Assembly: GCA_029718625.1 (NCBI GenBank)
Contig: JAINUF010000030.1
Location: 310,001 to 374,000 of the forward strand
DNA: 64,000 nucleotides
Reading direction: 5' to 3'
From: Synaphobranchus kaupii
Lineage: Eukaryota > Chordata > Actinopteri > Anguilliformes > Synaphobranchidae
Positions 22,378 to 36,270 of this stretch are shown here, one piece after another; positions within the stretch are counted from its first letter, which is position 1, and each line of letters opens with the position of its first letter. A program made the position numbers and the translations under genes. The notes under the pieces were generated by a model. The model saw only the letters and a list, made by a program, of their open reading frames with translations. It was not told where the DNA came from and ran no database searches.

Positions 22378-25300
22378 AAATATAGCTGCAAGCAGCGATT
22401 TCCGGGGACCGTGCGGCATTAGCGGCATTTGTGAAACGCAGAAACCGCAAAATGGTAGACAGCTCTAGACAGGGTTGACCCAAAATACAAATATTTGTTT
22501 CTAATCATGGCTTTTGCCATTGCTGATGGTATCTTAACCCGATCCGGTAAGGGATTGCGTATTAAGTCTTTTAAGTACAAGTGAAACAGTGAACAGTTAA
22601 TACTGTTAAATTTCTTAACTTTTGCAATGAAAAGGTGTTTCTTAATGTGAAAACAATATTAAAAGAAGCATAGCATTTGCACAATAGTTTTGGCAAACAT
22701 TAACCTAGCCATTGGTACCAATTTGAAATTGAACCGCTGACCACATACATGGAAAGCCAATACTGAATCCGCTAGGCCAAAGCAGGTTAACAGAAATGAG
22801 GAGGCCAAATAAGACTTGTGTGTTGCGGTATCAGATTGTTTTGGCTTACTGACTTCATAATTCATACAGATAACAGGTAATATTGTGAAATTTCCTAGCC
22901 TTTGCAATAAAAAGAACATTCTTACAATGACATGCACATTGTGTGCCTCAAAAAAAACTCGGGAACAGGTGGGGATCGAACCACCAACCTACTACACGGC
23001 AGTCAAATGCCTTAACCACTAAGCTACAGGAACTTTCACAGTTGGTATAGTAGGTAGACAGCCTGTTAAGCAGAGATAGTGTACTTGGCGGATGGCATAC
23101 CTGCCATCCCAACATTTGTATTTCTTTAGTGCCACCACGCAGATTGATTGGGTTAACACTGCAGGGCTCGAGTCTTGATCTAACTCTCAATCAACCCACC
23201 AAGTTTCAGAACTTTATATCAAATGGTTTTAGAAGTACTAGCATTTGTGCGATAAGCCACGCCCAATGCAAAATCCATTGGCTTCTCATTCGGCCAATAT
23301 TTGACATACGCCTTAGTAAAGTAATACGTGTATGTAGGGAAGCGTGTTCAGTACCTTGAACAGGTTTGGTGCAAATTGGTCAAATTTTATAGGAGGAGTA
23401 GTATTTTAAGTGTTTTACAAGTAATGCTAATTAGCGGAAAATCCAATGGGGCTAACTTGATGATTCCTCGAGGCAAATTTGTTCAGTATGAGCAGACGGA
23501 CCTCTATCCCACATTTTGTGACTCTAGATAAAACGGGGCGTATGCAGTGGGCGTGTCAATGATTTTTAGTGAATTTTTAAATATTTTCTTATATTTGAAT
23601 CTATATAGCGCCACCACGTGGCTCAATTGGGTTGAAACTGTAGAGGTCAATTCCACATGTTACTGTTAATAGATCTACCAGGTTTCATAACTTTCTGTCA
23701 AATGATTTTGGAATTATCAGCATTTTTGTGATAAGTCACGCCCATTGAAAATTAATTGGCTCGTCATTCGGCCATCTTTTAAAATATCACAATTTTGAAT
23801 ATAAATTTTATGAAGCATGGTCTAAGGAGTTCTTGTCCCACGTTTCATGTAAATTGACCAAATTTTGTAGGAGGAGTAGTATTTTAAGTGTTTTACAAGT
23901 AATGCTAATTAGCGGAAAATCCAATATGGCTGACTTCATGGATCCTTGAGGTAAATTTGTTCAACATGAGCAGAGGGACCTGTATACCACATTTTGTGAC
24001 TTTAGGTCAAACGGGGCATCGGCAGTGGGCGTGTCAATGATTTTTAGTGAATTTTTAAATATTTTCTTATATTTGGATTGATATAGCGCCACCACGTGGC
24101 TCGATTGGGTTAAAACTGTAGGGGTCTATTCCGCATGTTACTCTTAATAGATCTACCAGGTTTCATAACTTTCTGTCAAATGATTTTGGAATTATCAGCA
24201 TTTTTGTGATAAGTCACGCCCATTGAAAATTAATTGGCTCGTCATTCGGTCATCTTTAAAAATATCAAAATTCTGAATATAACTTTTATGAAGCATGGTC
24301 TAACGAGTTTGTGTACCTCGTTTCATGTAAATTGGCCAAATTTTGTAGGAGGAGTAGCATTTTAAGTGTTATACAAAAAATGCTAATTAGCGGAAAATCC
24401 AATATGGCTGACTTCATGGATCCTTGAGGTAAATCTGTTCAGCATGAGCAGAGAGACCTGTCCACCACATTTTGTGACTCTAGGTCAAACGGGGCGTCGC
24501 CAGTGGGCGTGTCAATGTCACAATATTAACACGTACACTACAGCGCCACCAACTGGCCTATCGCCACGAAATTCGGTGTGAGCTTGTATGATGACAACTT
24601 CTAACTACTTGCCAAGTTTCATGCTAATGAGCCAAGCGGTTAAGGAAAACCTCAAAGAAGTAATAAATGAGTACATTTAAGCCAAAATGTCGGCAAATTC
24701 AAGATGGCGCCCACCAAATTAGTAAAGTTCTATGATCCAAATCCGGCTCTTTGTCACTGTAGCAAGTTATACATCTCTGCAAAGGAACTGTGATTTTTAG
24801 TGAATTTTTTTATATTTCTTTATATTTGGAACTCTATAGCGCCACCACATGGATAGAATGGGATAAAACTGTACATGTCTAGTCCTAATGGGACTCTTAA
24901 AAGACCTACCAAGTTGCATAGCTTTCTGTCAAATCGTTTTGGAATTATTAGCATTTTTGTGATAAGCCACGCCCAGTGAAATTTCATTGGCTCGTCATTC
25001 GGCCATATTTGAAAATATCAAAATTCCAAATATAACTTTTATGAGACATGGTCTAAGGAGTATGTAAACCAAGTTTCATCTCAATTGGTCAAATTTTGTA
25101 GGAGGAGTAGCATTTTAAGCGTTTTACAAAAAATGCTAATTAGCAAAAAATCCAATATGGCGGACTTTATGGGTCCTTGAGGCAAATTTGTTCAGAATGA
25201 GCAAATGGACATGCATACCAAATTTTGTGACTCTAGGTGAAATGGGGCGTCGGCAGTGGGCGTGTCAATGTCAAAAATTTGTCACGTGCACTACAGCGCC

Positions 25301-25445
25301 ACCAGGTGTTCAATCTGCGTCATAATATAGAGGATTCAAGAGTTTGGGAATCCCAACAAGCGTGCCAAGTCTGGTGATTCTAGGACAAACCAGCTAATGG
25401 GAATTTTAGGTGAAAGGGGAGAAAAAAAAAAATAAATAAAAAAAT
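22378..25445. repeat. Array macro-unit 2 (3.1 kb)
   Basis: As unit 1 but with more monomers and a distinct end segment (TCAAGATGGCGCCCACCAAA, then ATAATATAGAGGATTCAAGA). Confidence 0.75.
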
Positions 25446-28400
25446 AAATATAGCTGCGAGCAGCGATTTCCGGGGACCGTGAGGAATCAGCGGCATTTGT
25501 CAAACGCAGATACCGCAAAATGGTAGACAACTCTACACAGGGTTGACCCAAAATACAAATATTTGTTTCTAATCAGGGCTTTTGCCATTGCTGATGGTAT
25601 CTTTACCCGATCCGGTAAGGGCTTGCGTATTAAGTCTTTTAAGTACACGTGAAACAGTGAACAGTTAATACTGTTACATTTCTTAACTTTTGCAATAAAA
25701 AGGTGTTTCTTAATGTGAAAACAACATTAAAAGAAGCATAGCATTTGCACAATAGTTTTGCCAAACATTAACCAAGCCATTGGTACCAAGCCGGAATTGA
25801 CCACATACACATGGAAAGCCAATACTGTATCCACTAGGCCTAAGCAGGTTAACAGAAATGAGCAGGCCAAATAAGACTTGTGTGTTGCGGTATCACATTG
25901 TTTTGGCTTACTGACTTCATAATTCAAACAGATAACTGGTAATATTGTGAAATTTCCTAGCCTTTGCAATAAAAAGAACATTCTTACAATGACGTGCACA
26001 TTGTGTGCCTCAAAAAAAAACTCTGGAACAGGTGGGGATCGAACCACCAACCTACTACACGGCAGTCAAATGCCTTAACCACAAAGCTACAGGAACTTTC
26101 ACAGTTGGTATAGTAGGTAGACGGCCTGTTAAGCAGAGATATTGTACTTGGCGGATGGCATACCTGCCATCCCAACATTTGTATTTCTTTAGTGCCACCA
26201 CGGAGATTGATTGGGTTTAAACTGCAGGGCTCAAGTCTTGATCTAACTCTCAATCAACCCACCAAGTTTCAGAACTTTATATCAAACGGTTTTAGAAGTA
26301 CTAGCATTTGTGCGATAAGCCACGCCCAATGCAAAATCCATTGGCTTCTCATTCGGCCAATTTTTGACATACACCTTAGTAACGTAATGTGTGTATGTAG
26401 GGAAGCGATTTGAGTACCTTGAACAGGTTTCGTGCAAATTGGTCAAATTCTGTAGGAGGAGTAGCATTTTAAGTGTTTTACAAAAAATGCTAATTAGTGG
26501 AAAATCGAAGAAGGCAGACTTCATGGTTTCTTGAGGCAAATTTGTTGGGCAGGAGTAGCGGGATGTGTCCACCAACTTATGTGACTGTAGATCAAACGGG
26601 GCGTCGGCAGTGGGCGTGTCAATGCTTTTAAGTGAATTTTTAAATATTTTCTTATATTTGGATCTCTATAGCGCCACCACATGGCTCGATTGGGTTGAAA
26701 CTGGAGACGTCAGGTCCTGATGTTACTCTTAAAAGAATTTCCAAGTTTCATAACTTTCTGTGAAATGGTTTTGGAATTATGAGCATTTTTGTGATAAGCC
26801 ACGCCCACTGGATATTTATTGGCTCGTCATTCGGCCATCTTTTAAAATATCAAAATTCTGTATATAGGTTTTATGAGGCATGGTGTAAGGAGTGTGTTTA
26901 CCAGGTTTCATGTAAATTGGTCAAAATTTATAGGAGGAGTAGTATTTTAAGTGTTTTACAAGTAATGCTAATTAGCGGAAAATCCAATAGGGCTAACTTG
27001 ATGGTTCTGTGAGGCAAATTTGTTCAGTATGAGCAGACGGACCTCTATCCCACATTTTGTGACTCTAGATAAAACGGGGCGTATGCAGTGGGCGTGTCAA
27101 TGATTTTTAGTGAATTTTTAAATATTTTCTTATATTTGGATCTCTATAGCGCCACCACGTGGTTCGATTGGGTTGAAACTGTAGAGGTCAATTCCACATG
27201 TTACTCTTAATAGATCTACCGGGTTTCATAACTTTCTGTCAAATGATTTTGGAATTATCAGCATTTTTGTGATAAGTCACGCCCATTGAAAATTAATTGG
27301 CTCGTCATTCGGCCATCTTTTAAAATATCACAATTTTGAATATAAATTTTATGAAGCATGGTCTAAGGAGTTCTTGTCCCAGGTTTCATGTAAATTGGTC
27401 AAAATTTATAGGAGGAGTAGTATTTTAAGTGTTTTACAAGTAATGCTAATTAGCGGAAAATCCAATATGGCTGACTTCATGGATCCTTGAGGTAAATTTG
27501 TTCAACATGAGCAGAGGGACCTGTATACCACATTTTGTGACTTTAGGTCAAACGGGGCATCGGCAGTGGGCGTGTCAATGATTTTTAGTGAATTTTTAAA
27601 TATTTTCTTATATTTGGATTGATATAGCGCCACCACGTGGCTCGATTGGGTTAAAACTGTAGGGGTCTATTCCTCATGTTACTCTTAATAGATCTACCAG
27701 GTTTCATAACTTTCTGTCAAATGATTTTGGAATTATCAGCATTTTTGTGATAAGTCGCGCCCATTGAAAATTAATTGGCTCGTCATTCGGTCATCTTTTA
27801 AAATATCAAAATTCTGAATATAACTTTTATGAAGCATGGTCTAACGAGTTTGTGTACCTCGTTTCATGTAAATTGGCCAAATTTTGTAGGAGGAGTAGCA
27901 TTTTAAGTGTTATACAAAAAATGCTAATTAGCGGAAAATCCAATATGGCTGACTTCATGGATCCTTGAGGTAAATCTGTTCAGCATGAGCAGAGAGACCT
28001 GTACACCACATTTTGTGACTCTAGGTCAAACGGGGCGTCGCCAGTGGGCGTGTCAATGTCACAATATTAACACGTACACTACAGCGCCACCAACTGGCCT
28101 ATCGCCACGAAATTCGGTGTGAGCTTGTATGATGACAACTTCTAACAACTTACCAAGTTTCATGCTAATAAGCCAAGCGGTTAAGGAAAACCTCAAAGAA
28201 GTAATAAATGAGTACATTTAAGCAAAAATGTCGGCAAATTCAAGATGGCGCCCACCAAATTAGTAAAGTTCTATGATCCAAATCCGGCTCTTTGTCACTG
28301 TAGCAAGTTATACGTCTCTGCAAAGGAACTGTGATTTTTAGTGAATTTTTTTATATTTCTTTATATTTGGAACTCTATAGCGCCACCACATGGATAGATT

Positions 28401-29030
28401 GGGATAAAACTGTACATGTCTAGTCCTAATGGGACTCTTAAAAGACCTACCAAGTTTCATAGCTTTCTGTCAAATCGTTTTGGAATTATTAGCATTTTTG
28501 TGATAAGCCACGCCCAGTGAAATTTCATTGGCTCGTCATTCGGCCATATTTAAAAATATCAAAATTCCAAATATAACTTTTATGAGACATGGTCTAAGGA
28601 GTATGTAAACCGAGTTTCATCTCAATGGGTCAAATTTTGTAGGAGGAGTAGCATTTTAAGCGTTTTACAAAAAATGCTAATTAGCAAAAAATCCAATATG
28701 GCGGACTTTATGGGTCCTTGAGGCAAATTTGTTCAGAATGAGCAAATGGACATGCATACCAAATTTTGTGACTCTAGGTGAAACGGGGCGTCGGCAGTGG
28801 GCGTGTCAATGTCAAAAATTTGTCACGTGCACTACAGCGCCACCAGGTGTTCAATCTGCGTCATAATATAGAGGATTCAAGAGTTTGGGAATCCCAACAA
28901 GCGTGCCAAGTCTGGTGATTCTAGGACAAACCAGCTCACGGGAATTTTAGGTGAAAGGGGAGAAAAAAAATAATAAAAAGAATCAGAACAAAAACAATAG
29001 GGTACCTGCAGCTTCGCTGCACGGTCCCCT
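25446..29030. repeat. Array macro-unit 3 (3,585 bp)
   Basis: Nearly identical to unit 4 at an offset of 3,584-3,585 bp. Ends with GGTACCTGCAGCTTCGCTGC and CGGTCCCC, the most complete 3' terminus in the array. Confidence 0.8.
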
Positions 29031-31963
29031 AAATATAGCTGCGAGCAGCGATTTCCGGGGACCGTGAGGAATCAGCGGCATTTGTCAAACGCAGAAACCG
29101 CAAAATGGTAGACAACTCTACACAGGGTTGACCCAAAATACAAATATTTGTTTCTAATCAGGGCTTTTGCCATTGCTGATGGTATCTTTACCCGATCCGG
29201 TAAGGGCTTGCGTATTAAGTCTTTTAAGTACACGTGAAACAGTGAACAGTTAATACTGTTACATTTCTTAACTTTTGCAATAAAAAGGTGTTTCTTAATG
29301 TGAAAACAACATTAAAAGAAGCATAGCATTTGCACAATAGTTTTGCCAAACATTAACCAAGCCATTGGTACCAAGCCGGAATTGACCACATACACATGGA
29401 AAGCCAATACTGTATCCACTAGGCCTAAGCAGGTTAACAGAAATGAGCAGGCCAAATAAGACTTGTGTGTTGCGGTATCACATTGTTTTGGCTTACTGAC
29501 TTCATAATTCAAACAGATAACTGGTAATATTGTGAAATTTCCTAGCCTTTGCAATAAAAAGAACATTCTTACAATGACGTGCACATTGTGTGCCTCAAAA
29601 AAAACTCGGGAACAGGTGGGGATCGAACCACCAACCTACTACACGGCAGTCAAATGCCTTAACCACTAAGCTACAGGAACTTTCACAGTTGGTATAGTAG
29701 GTAGACGGCCTGTTAAGCAGAGATATTGTACTTGGCGGATGGCATACCTGCCATCCCAACATTTGTATTTCTTTAGTGCCACCACGGAGATTGATTGGGT
29801 TTAAACTGCAGGGCTCAAGTCTTGATCTAACTCTCAATCAACCCACCAAGTTTCAGAACTTTATATCAAACGGTTTTAGAAGTACTAGCATTTGTGCGAT
29901 AAGCCACGCCCAATGCAAAATCCATTGGCTTCTCATTCGGCCAATTTTTGACATACACCTTAGTAACGTAATGTGTGTATGTAGGGAAGCGATTTGAGTA
30001 CCTTGAACAGGTTTCGTGCAAATTGGTCAAATTCTGTAGGAGGAGTAGCATTTTAAGTGTTTTACAAAAAATGCTAATTAGTGGAAAATCGAAGAAGGCA
30101 GACTTCATGGTTTCTTGAGGCAAATTTGTTGGGCAGGAGTAGCGGGATGTGTCCACCAACTTATGTGACTGTAGATCAAACGGGGCGTCGGCATTGGGCG
30201 TGTCAATGCTTTTAAGTGAATTTTTAAATATTTTCTTATATTTGGATCTCTATAGCGCCACCACATGGCTCGATTGGGTTGAAACTGGAGACGTCAGGTC
30301 CTGATGTTACTCTTAAAAGAATTTCCAAGTTTCATAACTTTCTGTGAAATGGTTTTGGAATTATGAGCATTTTTGTGATAAGCCACGCCCACTGGATATT
30401 TATTGGCTCGTCATTCGGCCATCTTTTAAAATATCAAAATTCTGTATATAGGTTTTATGAGGCATGGTGTAAGGAGTGTGTTTACCAGGTTTCATGTAAA
30501 TTGGTCAAAATTTATAGGAGGAGTAGTATTTTAAGTGTTTTACAAGTAATGCTAATTAGCGGAAAATCCAATAGGGCTAACTTGATGGTTCTGTGAGGCA
30601 AATTTGTTCAGTATGAGCAGACGGACCTCTATCCCACATTTTGTGACTCTAGATAAAACGGGGCGTATGCAGTGGGCGTGTCAATGATTTTTAGTGAATT
30701 TTTAAATATTTTCTTATATTTGGATCTCTATAGCGCCACCACGTGGTTCGATTGGGTTGAAACTGTAGAGGTCAATTCCACATGTTACTCTTAATAGATC
30801 TACCGGGTTTCATAACTTTCTGTCAAATGATTTTGGAATTATCAGCATTTTTGTGATAAGTCACGCCCATTGAAAATTAATTGGCTCGTCATTCGGCCAT
30901 CTTTTAAAATATCACAATTTTGAATATAAATTTTATGAAGCATGGTCTAAGGAGTTCTTGTCCCAGGTTTCATGTAAATTGGTCAAAATTTATAGGAGGA
31001 GTAGTATTTTAAGTGTTTTACAAGTAATGCTAATTAGCGGAAAATCCAATATGGCTGACTTCATGGATCCTTGAGGTAAATTTGTTCAACATGAGCAGAG
31101 GGACCTGTATACCACATTTTGTGACTTTAGGTCAAACGGGGCATCGGCAGTGGGCGTGTCAATGATTTTTAGTGAATTTTTAAATATTTTCTTATATTTG
31201 GATTGATATAGCGCCACCACGTGGCTCGATTGGGTTAAAACTGTAGGGGTCTATTCCTCATGTTACTCTTAATAGATCTACCAGGTTTCATAACTTTCTG
31301 TCAAATGATTTTGGAATTATCAGCATTTTTGTGATAAGTCGCGCCCATTGAAAATTAATTGGCTCGTCATTCGGTCATCTTTTAAAATATCAAAATTCTG
31401 AATATAACTTTTATGAAGCATGGTCTAACGAGTTTGTGTACCTCGTTTCATGTAAATTGGCCAAATTTTGTAGGAGGAGTAGCATTTTAAGTGTTATACA
31501 AAAAATGCTAATTAGCGGAAAATCCAATATGGCTGACTTCATGGATCCTTGAGGTAAATCTGTTCAGCATGAGCAGAGAGACCTGTACACCACATTTTGT
31601 GACTCTAGGTCAAACGGGGCGTCGCCAGTGGGCGTGTCAATGTCACAATATTAACACGTACACTACAGCGCCACCAACTGGCCTATCGCCACGAAATTCG
31701 GTGTGAGCTTGTATGATGACAACTTCTAACAACTGACCAAGTTTCATGCTAATAAGCCAAGCGGTTAAGGAAAACCTCAAAGAAGTAATAAATGAGTACA
31801 TTTAAGCAAAAATGTCGGCAAATTCAAGATGGCGCCCACCAAATTAGTAAAGTTCTATGATCCAAATCCGGCTCTTTGTCACTGTAGCAAGTTATACATC
31901 TCTGCAAAGGAACTGTGATTTTTAGTGAATTTTTTTATATTTCTTTATATTTGGAACTCTATA
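29031..31963. repeat. Array macro-unit 4, truncated
   Basis: Follows unit 3 almost base for base until TTGGAACTCTATA at about 31963, where unit 3 continues GCGCCACC and unit 4 changes to unrelated sequence. Confidence 0.8.
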
Positions 31964-33229
31964 CGCCCAATGCACTGTACTTTTTTATGTACTCGTGTCC
32001 GCAAAAGACACCAGTTATACTTACTGTATGCAAACGTTCTGAATGTCACCTCTTGAAATGAGACTTTAGCCTGGATTCAATCAACATTTTCCTTAAGGTG
32101 CATTTCAGGAATGCAAGTGTTGTTATCAGAAATGGTTTGTAAATTTGTTTTAGCTTTGGTTATTACTGAATTCTTAATCTGTGTCTAAAGAAAACATTTA
32201 CAAAAACACTTCAATTTAATAATAATAAAAAAAGTTGGATCTTGGCCTTTCTCTCATGTTTAGGCTCTGTCATGCTTGTCAAAACACAGGTTATAAAACA
32301 ACTTTCACAGCCCTGCTGAGATCCGTTTACCTAACAATAGATCCATCACCATTTCTTTATTTTCTCATTGGTTCCTGAAGGTGGGGGCATGTAGTTTGTT
32401 GGGCCGTTGCTGAAAATAATAAACGGAAATTTCCATGATGTTATAAAGCATTGGCAGTATTCCTGTTTGTATTGGTACTATATGGTCAATGTCATACACC
32501 TGATATCACTGGGGAAATACTCTGTGTACAGGGGCATTGTGACCTTGAAAGACACCCCTCATCATTGGGTAAAGATGATCACTCCGTGAGATTAATAAAA
32601 TATTGACATCGACCTTGTCTTCTAACTATATCATTCTACCCAAACCATGCCAGACAAATATTCACTGTTATGGATCCACTAGAACCCTTCGCAGTTAGAT
32701 CAATGTTGTGTTTCAATTTTTGTTCACTACCTCTAAATTCTCCTCCCCTAATTTTTTTCATTTTCATACTACCGTCCCAACAGCTTTCCAGCCTTGGAGG
32801 ACTACATATTGGTCACTGGCCAACCAGAGGGGTTGTTCTTGTGCAATGAGGCAAGGAAACGAGGAATTTCTGGCTGACTGAAAAGCCTCAGTCTATGGCC
32901 ACCACCCTGATGGGTTTACAATGCAATGTGGGTCTCTGATTTATTTTGGTATGACATTTGGCTGCTTAGATGTACAATAACAAAAGGAAGCCTCCTCACA
33001 TCTCTTGTACTGTACTTTGGGAAAGTCTCCATCTGCAGATGTGAGGAAATATTTGAGATGGTATCTGCTATATATTTTAATGCGACAGTAATAAATGCTT
33101 TGAGAATCTAAATAAATTAAGTATAAAGCTCATAGGCAACCAATGTAATGGCCTCAGTGGAGGTATAAAGAGTACTCTTTTTTTTGTTCAATATAAAATA
33201 TTTTGAAAAAATGCAGCATTCTGAACAAA
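31964..33229. other. Non-coding DNA
   Basis: AT-rich; no gene or recognisable element. Confidence 0.5.
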
Positions 33230-33690
33230 TTTTTCTCACAGCAAGAAGGTACAGAGTTCAAAACCTGGCCAGGGGCCTTTCTGTGTGGAGTTTGCATGTT
33301 CTCGCCGGTTTCCTCCCACAGTCCAAAGACATGCAAGTTAGTTTTAGGAAAAAATCATTATTTTCATAAGTTAACCTTTATGAGGGCCCTTTGGGAAAGA
33401 AAAGTTTGCACTGGCCATTCAGCATACTGCAGCCTTTAAATTGGAAGAATTTGGTCCCTCTTGTGTGGAAGTTTTACCAGCATTTGTTTAATCCTCATGG
33501 GAATATGGTGTTGAGTTTTCTAATCCAATGTAGACATGCAGGTTAGGCTAATTGGAGACTCTAAATTGCCCATAGGCGTGAGTGAATGGTGGGTGTGCCC
33601 TGCGATGGATTGGTGACCTGTTCGATGTGTATTCCTGCCTCTTGCCCAATGAATACTGGGATAGGCTCACCCCATTTGGGCAATTTGTGG
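33230..33690 (+). repeat. tRNA-related SINE-like repeat, interrupted
   Basis: 5' part 33230-33338 (CTCACAGCAAGAAGGTACAG to AAGACATGCAAGTTAG) and 3' part from about 33532 (ACATGCAGGTTAGGCTAATT to GATAGGCTCACCCC). About 195 bp of unrelated sequence separates them, and the word ACATGCA(A/G)GTTAG is present on both sides. Confidence 0.65.
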
Positions 33691-34439
33691 GTTCATAGTC
33701 TAAAGCTAGAAAGTATGCCCTTCACGTATGCCTCCAGAGGTTGTATAATCACATTCTTCAAATAATTACGTTTAATCTTATTTTCGAGAGCTATCCTTTT
33801 GAAAAAAAAAACTTAAAAATGTGTATTCACATTTTCCAGCATACAATATAGCTCATTACCTTTATTGTTTAATTTATACTCTCAGAAAAAATGTATGAAG
33901 TGTTTAAAAAAGTGCAAACGCTTGTCACTGGTACCCTATACAGTAGGTTCATAAAATTTTACTCTTAGCCAGCAACGCATAATTCACTTGTATATTTTTT
34001 TCTTGTAAAAGGTATGTATTAGTACCCAAATAGAAAATGATTGTACCTTTCAGGGTAGATTTGTTTCATAACAAATAAAAATGTACCGACATTGTACCTT
34101 TATTTCTGAGTGTTTAGCCTTCTTCAATGTATAGAGAGATGCACATCTTTGGCCTGAATTCTGGAGAATAGTCCCTCCACAAGTGACGTTGGTGCGTGAA
34201 ATACAATATTGAGGAAATCCCAGCTGTTCAATGGTCAGGGTTAAATCCCAAGGGTCAGGGTTACAAAAGCCCTTTATCATGGAATATTGCATTATAGAGC
34301 CTAAGAGAAAGGAGTTATACTAAAAACTCTCTGGTGGATCCAGTATCATACTTGAAAAAAGGTGAAGTGATTGCTGAGGGCTGAAATATCTATGTTTATA
34401 TAGAAATATAATGTATATTTATAGAAATTCCTTCTAGTG
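33691..34439. other. Non-coding DNA
   Basis: AT-rich; nothing recognised. Confidence 0.45.
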
Positions 34440-35100
34440 CCCGTACTGATGGCAAAAATGTGATTATTGGGTGCTTGTATCATCCATCTGACACAAACAT
34501 CAGTGATCTTAATGACATTCTCAGAACTTTGGATATAATAAATAAGGAAGGTAAAATGTTTTTTTTATTCTGTGAGATTTTCAATATCATTATAATCAAA
34601 AGTAACAATCATCCCCAGACAGTGGATTTTGTGAATGTTTAATACGCAAGCTATTTCTATCCTCTTGTATACACACCTACAAGAGTAACTGCCAAGTCAG
34701 CCACATTTATTGACAATATCATGACTAACTCTCTTGACAATGTCATTAAGTCTGGAATACTATGCACTGACATCTCAGACCACTTCCCAATCTTTCACGA
34801 CATAATTCTGTGGAAGTACACAGAGGACAAAACTTGTTACCGTAAATTTAGTAAAAATAACATCAAGAATATTGATTGATTGAATATCATGCAGAATCTG
34901 CCTATCAAACTTTTAAAAATGCATTCAAATCTGCATTTAAATGTTTCCCATTACTCACAGCCAATAAAAACTAGCTGCCGTTCGTTCATCTAAAAGAAAA
35001 AATGCATTATATAAAATTATCTCCAAAGCCAAACGCCACTTAATCTGGGAAATTATAAAAATATATAAAAACCGATGTAATCATGTGTTGCGTCTAGTTT
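34440..35100 (+). pseudogene. Endonuclease remnant of a second LINE
   Basis: Translated pieces read VIIGCLYHPSDTNISDLND, TFIDNIMTN and GILCTDISDHFPIFHDI, the late motifs of a LINE apurinic endonuclease (including the SDHFP motif). Frame is broken several times, for example the stop at about 34640. A different family from the L2 element at 16-20 kb. Confidence 0.65.
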
Positions 35101-35314
35101 TACACGGCTGAATTTATTGAATCATCAATTAATATAAAATATACATGGAACATAATGAATCAATTGCTGAATAGGAAAAAACTTTTTGTTAAACTTCCAT
35201 CAAAATTCCTTGACGGCGAAAGATCTGAAACTAATCCATTTGACATATCCAACATATTAAATACATTTTTTTGTAAATGTGGGTGCATCTCTATGGGGGT
35301 ATTATCGTCTCAAA

Positions 35315-35425
35315 AATAAATAAATAAATGTAACTGATCCACAAATAAATGCATCTTATCCACAAATAAATCAACCTGATCCACAAAAAATGTAACTGAT
35401 CCACAAATAAATGATTTTTGGGACA
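35315..35425. repeat. Short tandem repeat around CTGATCCACAAATAAATG
   Basis: Four imperfect copies of (C)TGATCCACAAATAAATG(C/T)A, inside the gap between the two LINE remnants. Confidence 0.7.
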
Positions 35426-35638
35426 ATCCTCACAAATACGTGTTTTTTACTCCAGCCAATCAGATTTTAATACATCTTTTCGCTGACGCCCACATTACTC
35501 AGATGAATCACAGCATGTTTCAGGCCACGGTTCTGTGAACCTCTCTAGTCCAAGGTACTTTCCTTCCCTCAGTGACGACTGAAGGCAACCGCTGCCTCCA
35601 AATGCATTAATCTGATTAATCAAATGCATTAATACAGT

Positions 35639-35940
35639 ATGAGACCTATGCCAAACTTTTGTTACAATAATGATAACATTTCTCAGATTTCTACTACTAA
35701 ATTTCTTGGAGTTGTAATTGATGAAAAGCCGTCTTGGAAGGAACATATTTATTTGATTCTATTGGTATCAGCAAAATATGTATACTACAGTTTGATTGCT
35801 ATTGCAATGTTGTCTGGGCCAGCACTTACACCTCTCACCTTCTCAAAATGTTCCTACTTCAGAAAAGATTTATTAGAATAGCAACATCATCCAGGTATTT
35901 AGATTCATATGCTCCACTATTCAAGAAACTCAAATAACTA
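35639..35940 (+). pseudogene. Reverse-transcriptase C-terminal remnant of the same LINE
   Basis: Pieces TKFLGVVIDEKPSWKEHI, then in another frame GISKICILQF, NVVWASTYTSHLLKMFLLQK and RFIRIATSSRYLDSYAPLFK are typical of the region after the RT catalytic core. The RT core itself is missing between 35100 and 35639. Confidence 0.65.
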
Positions 35941-36119
35941 ACCATGTATGATATGAACAAGTTCCAAACATATGATGCAAAGCTTGTGAAGCTAGTTCAG
36001 GCAGACAACTTGAGAAGTGATAAATCACCGTCAGCTCACCTGATGCTTACATCTTAAATGGAAGTGCTATGTAAGTCACCAACTTTACCTGTTCATGCAT
36101 CGTGCTGCCGCTGTCATAC

Positions 36120-36270
36120 TATCCCTGCTGCTACCCATGCTTGGCTTGCCCTGCCTATCCCTGCTGCTACCCATGCTTGGCTTGCCCTGCCTATTCCTGC
36201 TGCTACCCATGCTTGGCTTGCCCTGCCTATTCCTGCTGCTACCCATGCTTGGCTTGCCCTGCCTATTCCT
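36120..36270. repeat. 36-bp tandem repeat, about four copies
   Basis: Unit contains CCTGCTGCTACCCATGCTTG and GCTTGCCCTGCCTATTC. Open in all three plus frames because 36 is a multiple of three; not a gene. Confidence 0.85.

Larger units (their letters stand above)
20153..31963. repeat. Nested satellite-like array of a fish dispersed repeat family
   Basis: Four macro-units, each starting with AATATAGCTGC(A/G)AGCAGCGA: 20153-22377, 22378-25445, 25446-29030, 29031-31963. Each holds a head with two tRNA-like segments and then a run of about 478-bp monomers marked by ATAGCGCCACCAC(A/G)TGG, CCACGCCCA, and AGTGGGCGTGTCAATG (for example 21321, 21799, 22277). No coding capacity. The end of macro-unit 3 (CAGCTTCGCTGCACGGTCCC) is partly complementary to the unit head, suggesting terminal inverted repeats of a non-autonomous DNA element. 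I cannot name the family. Confidence 0.8.
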
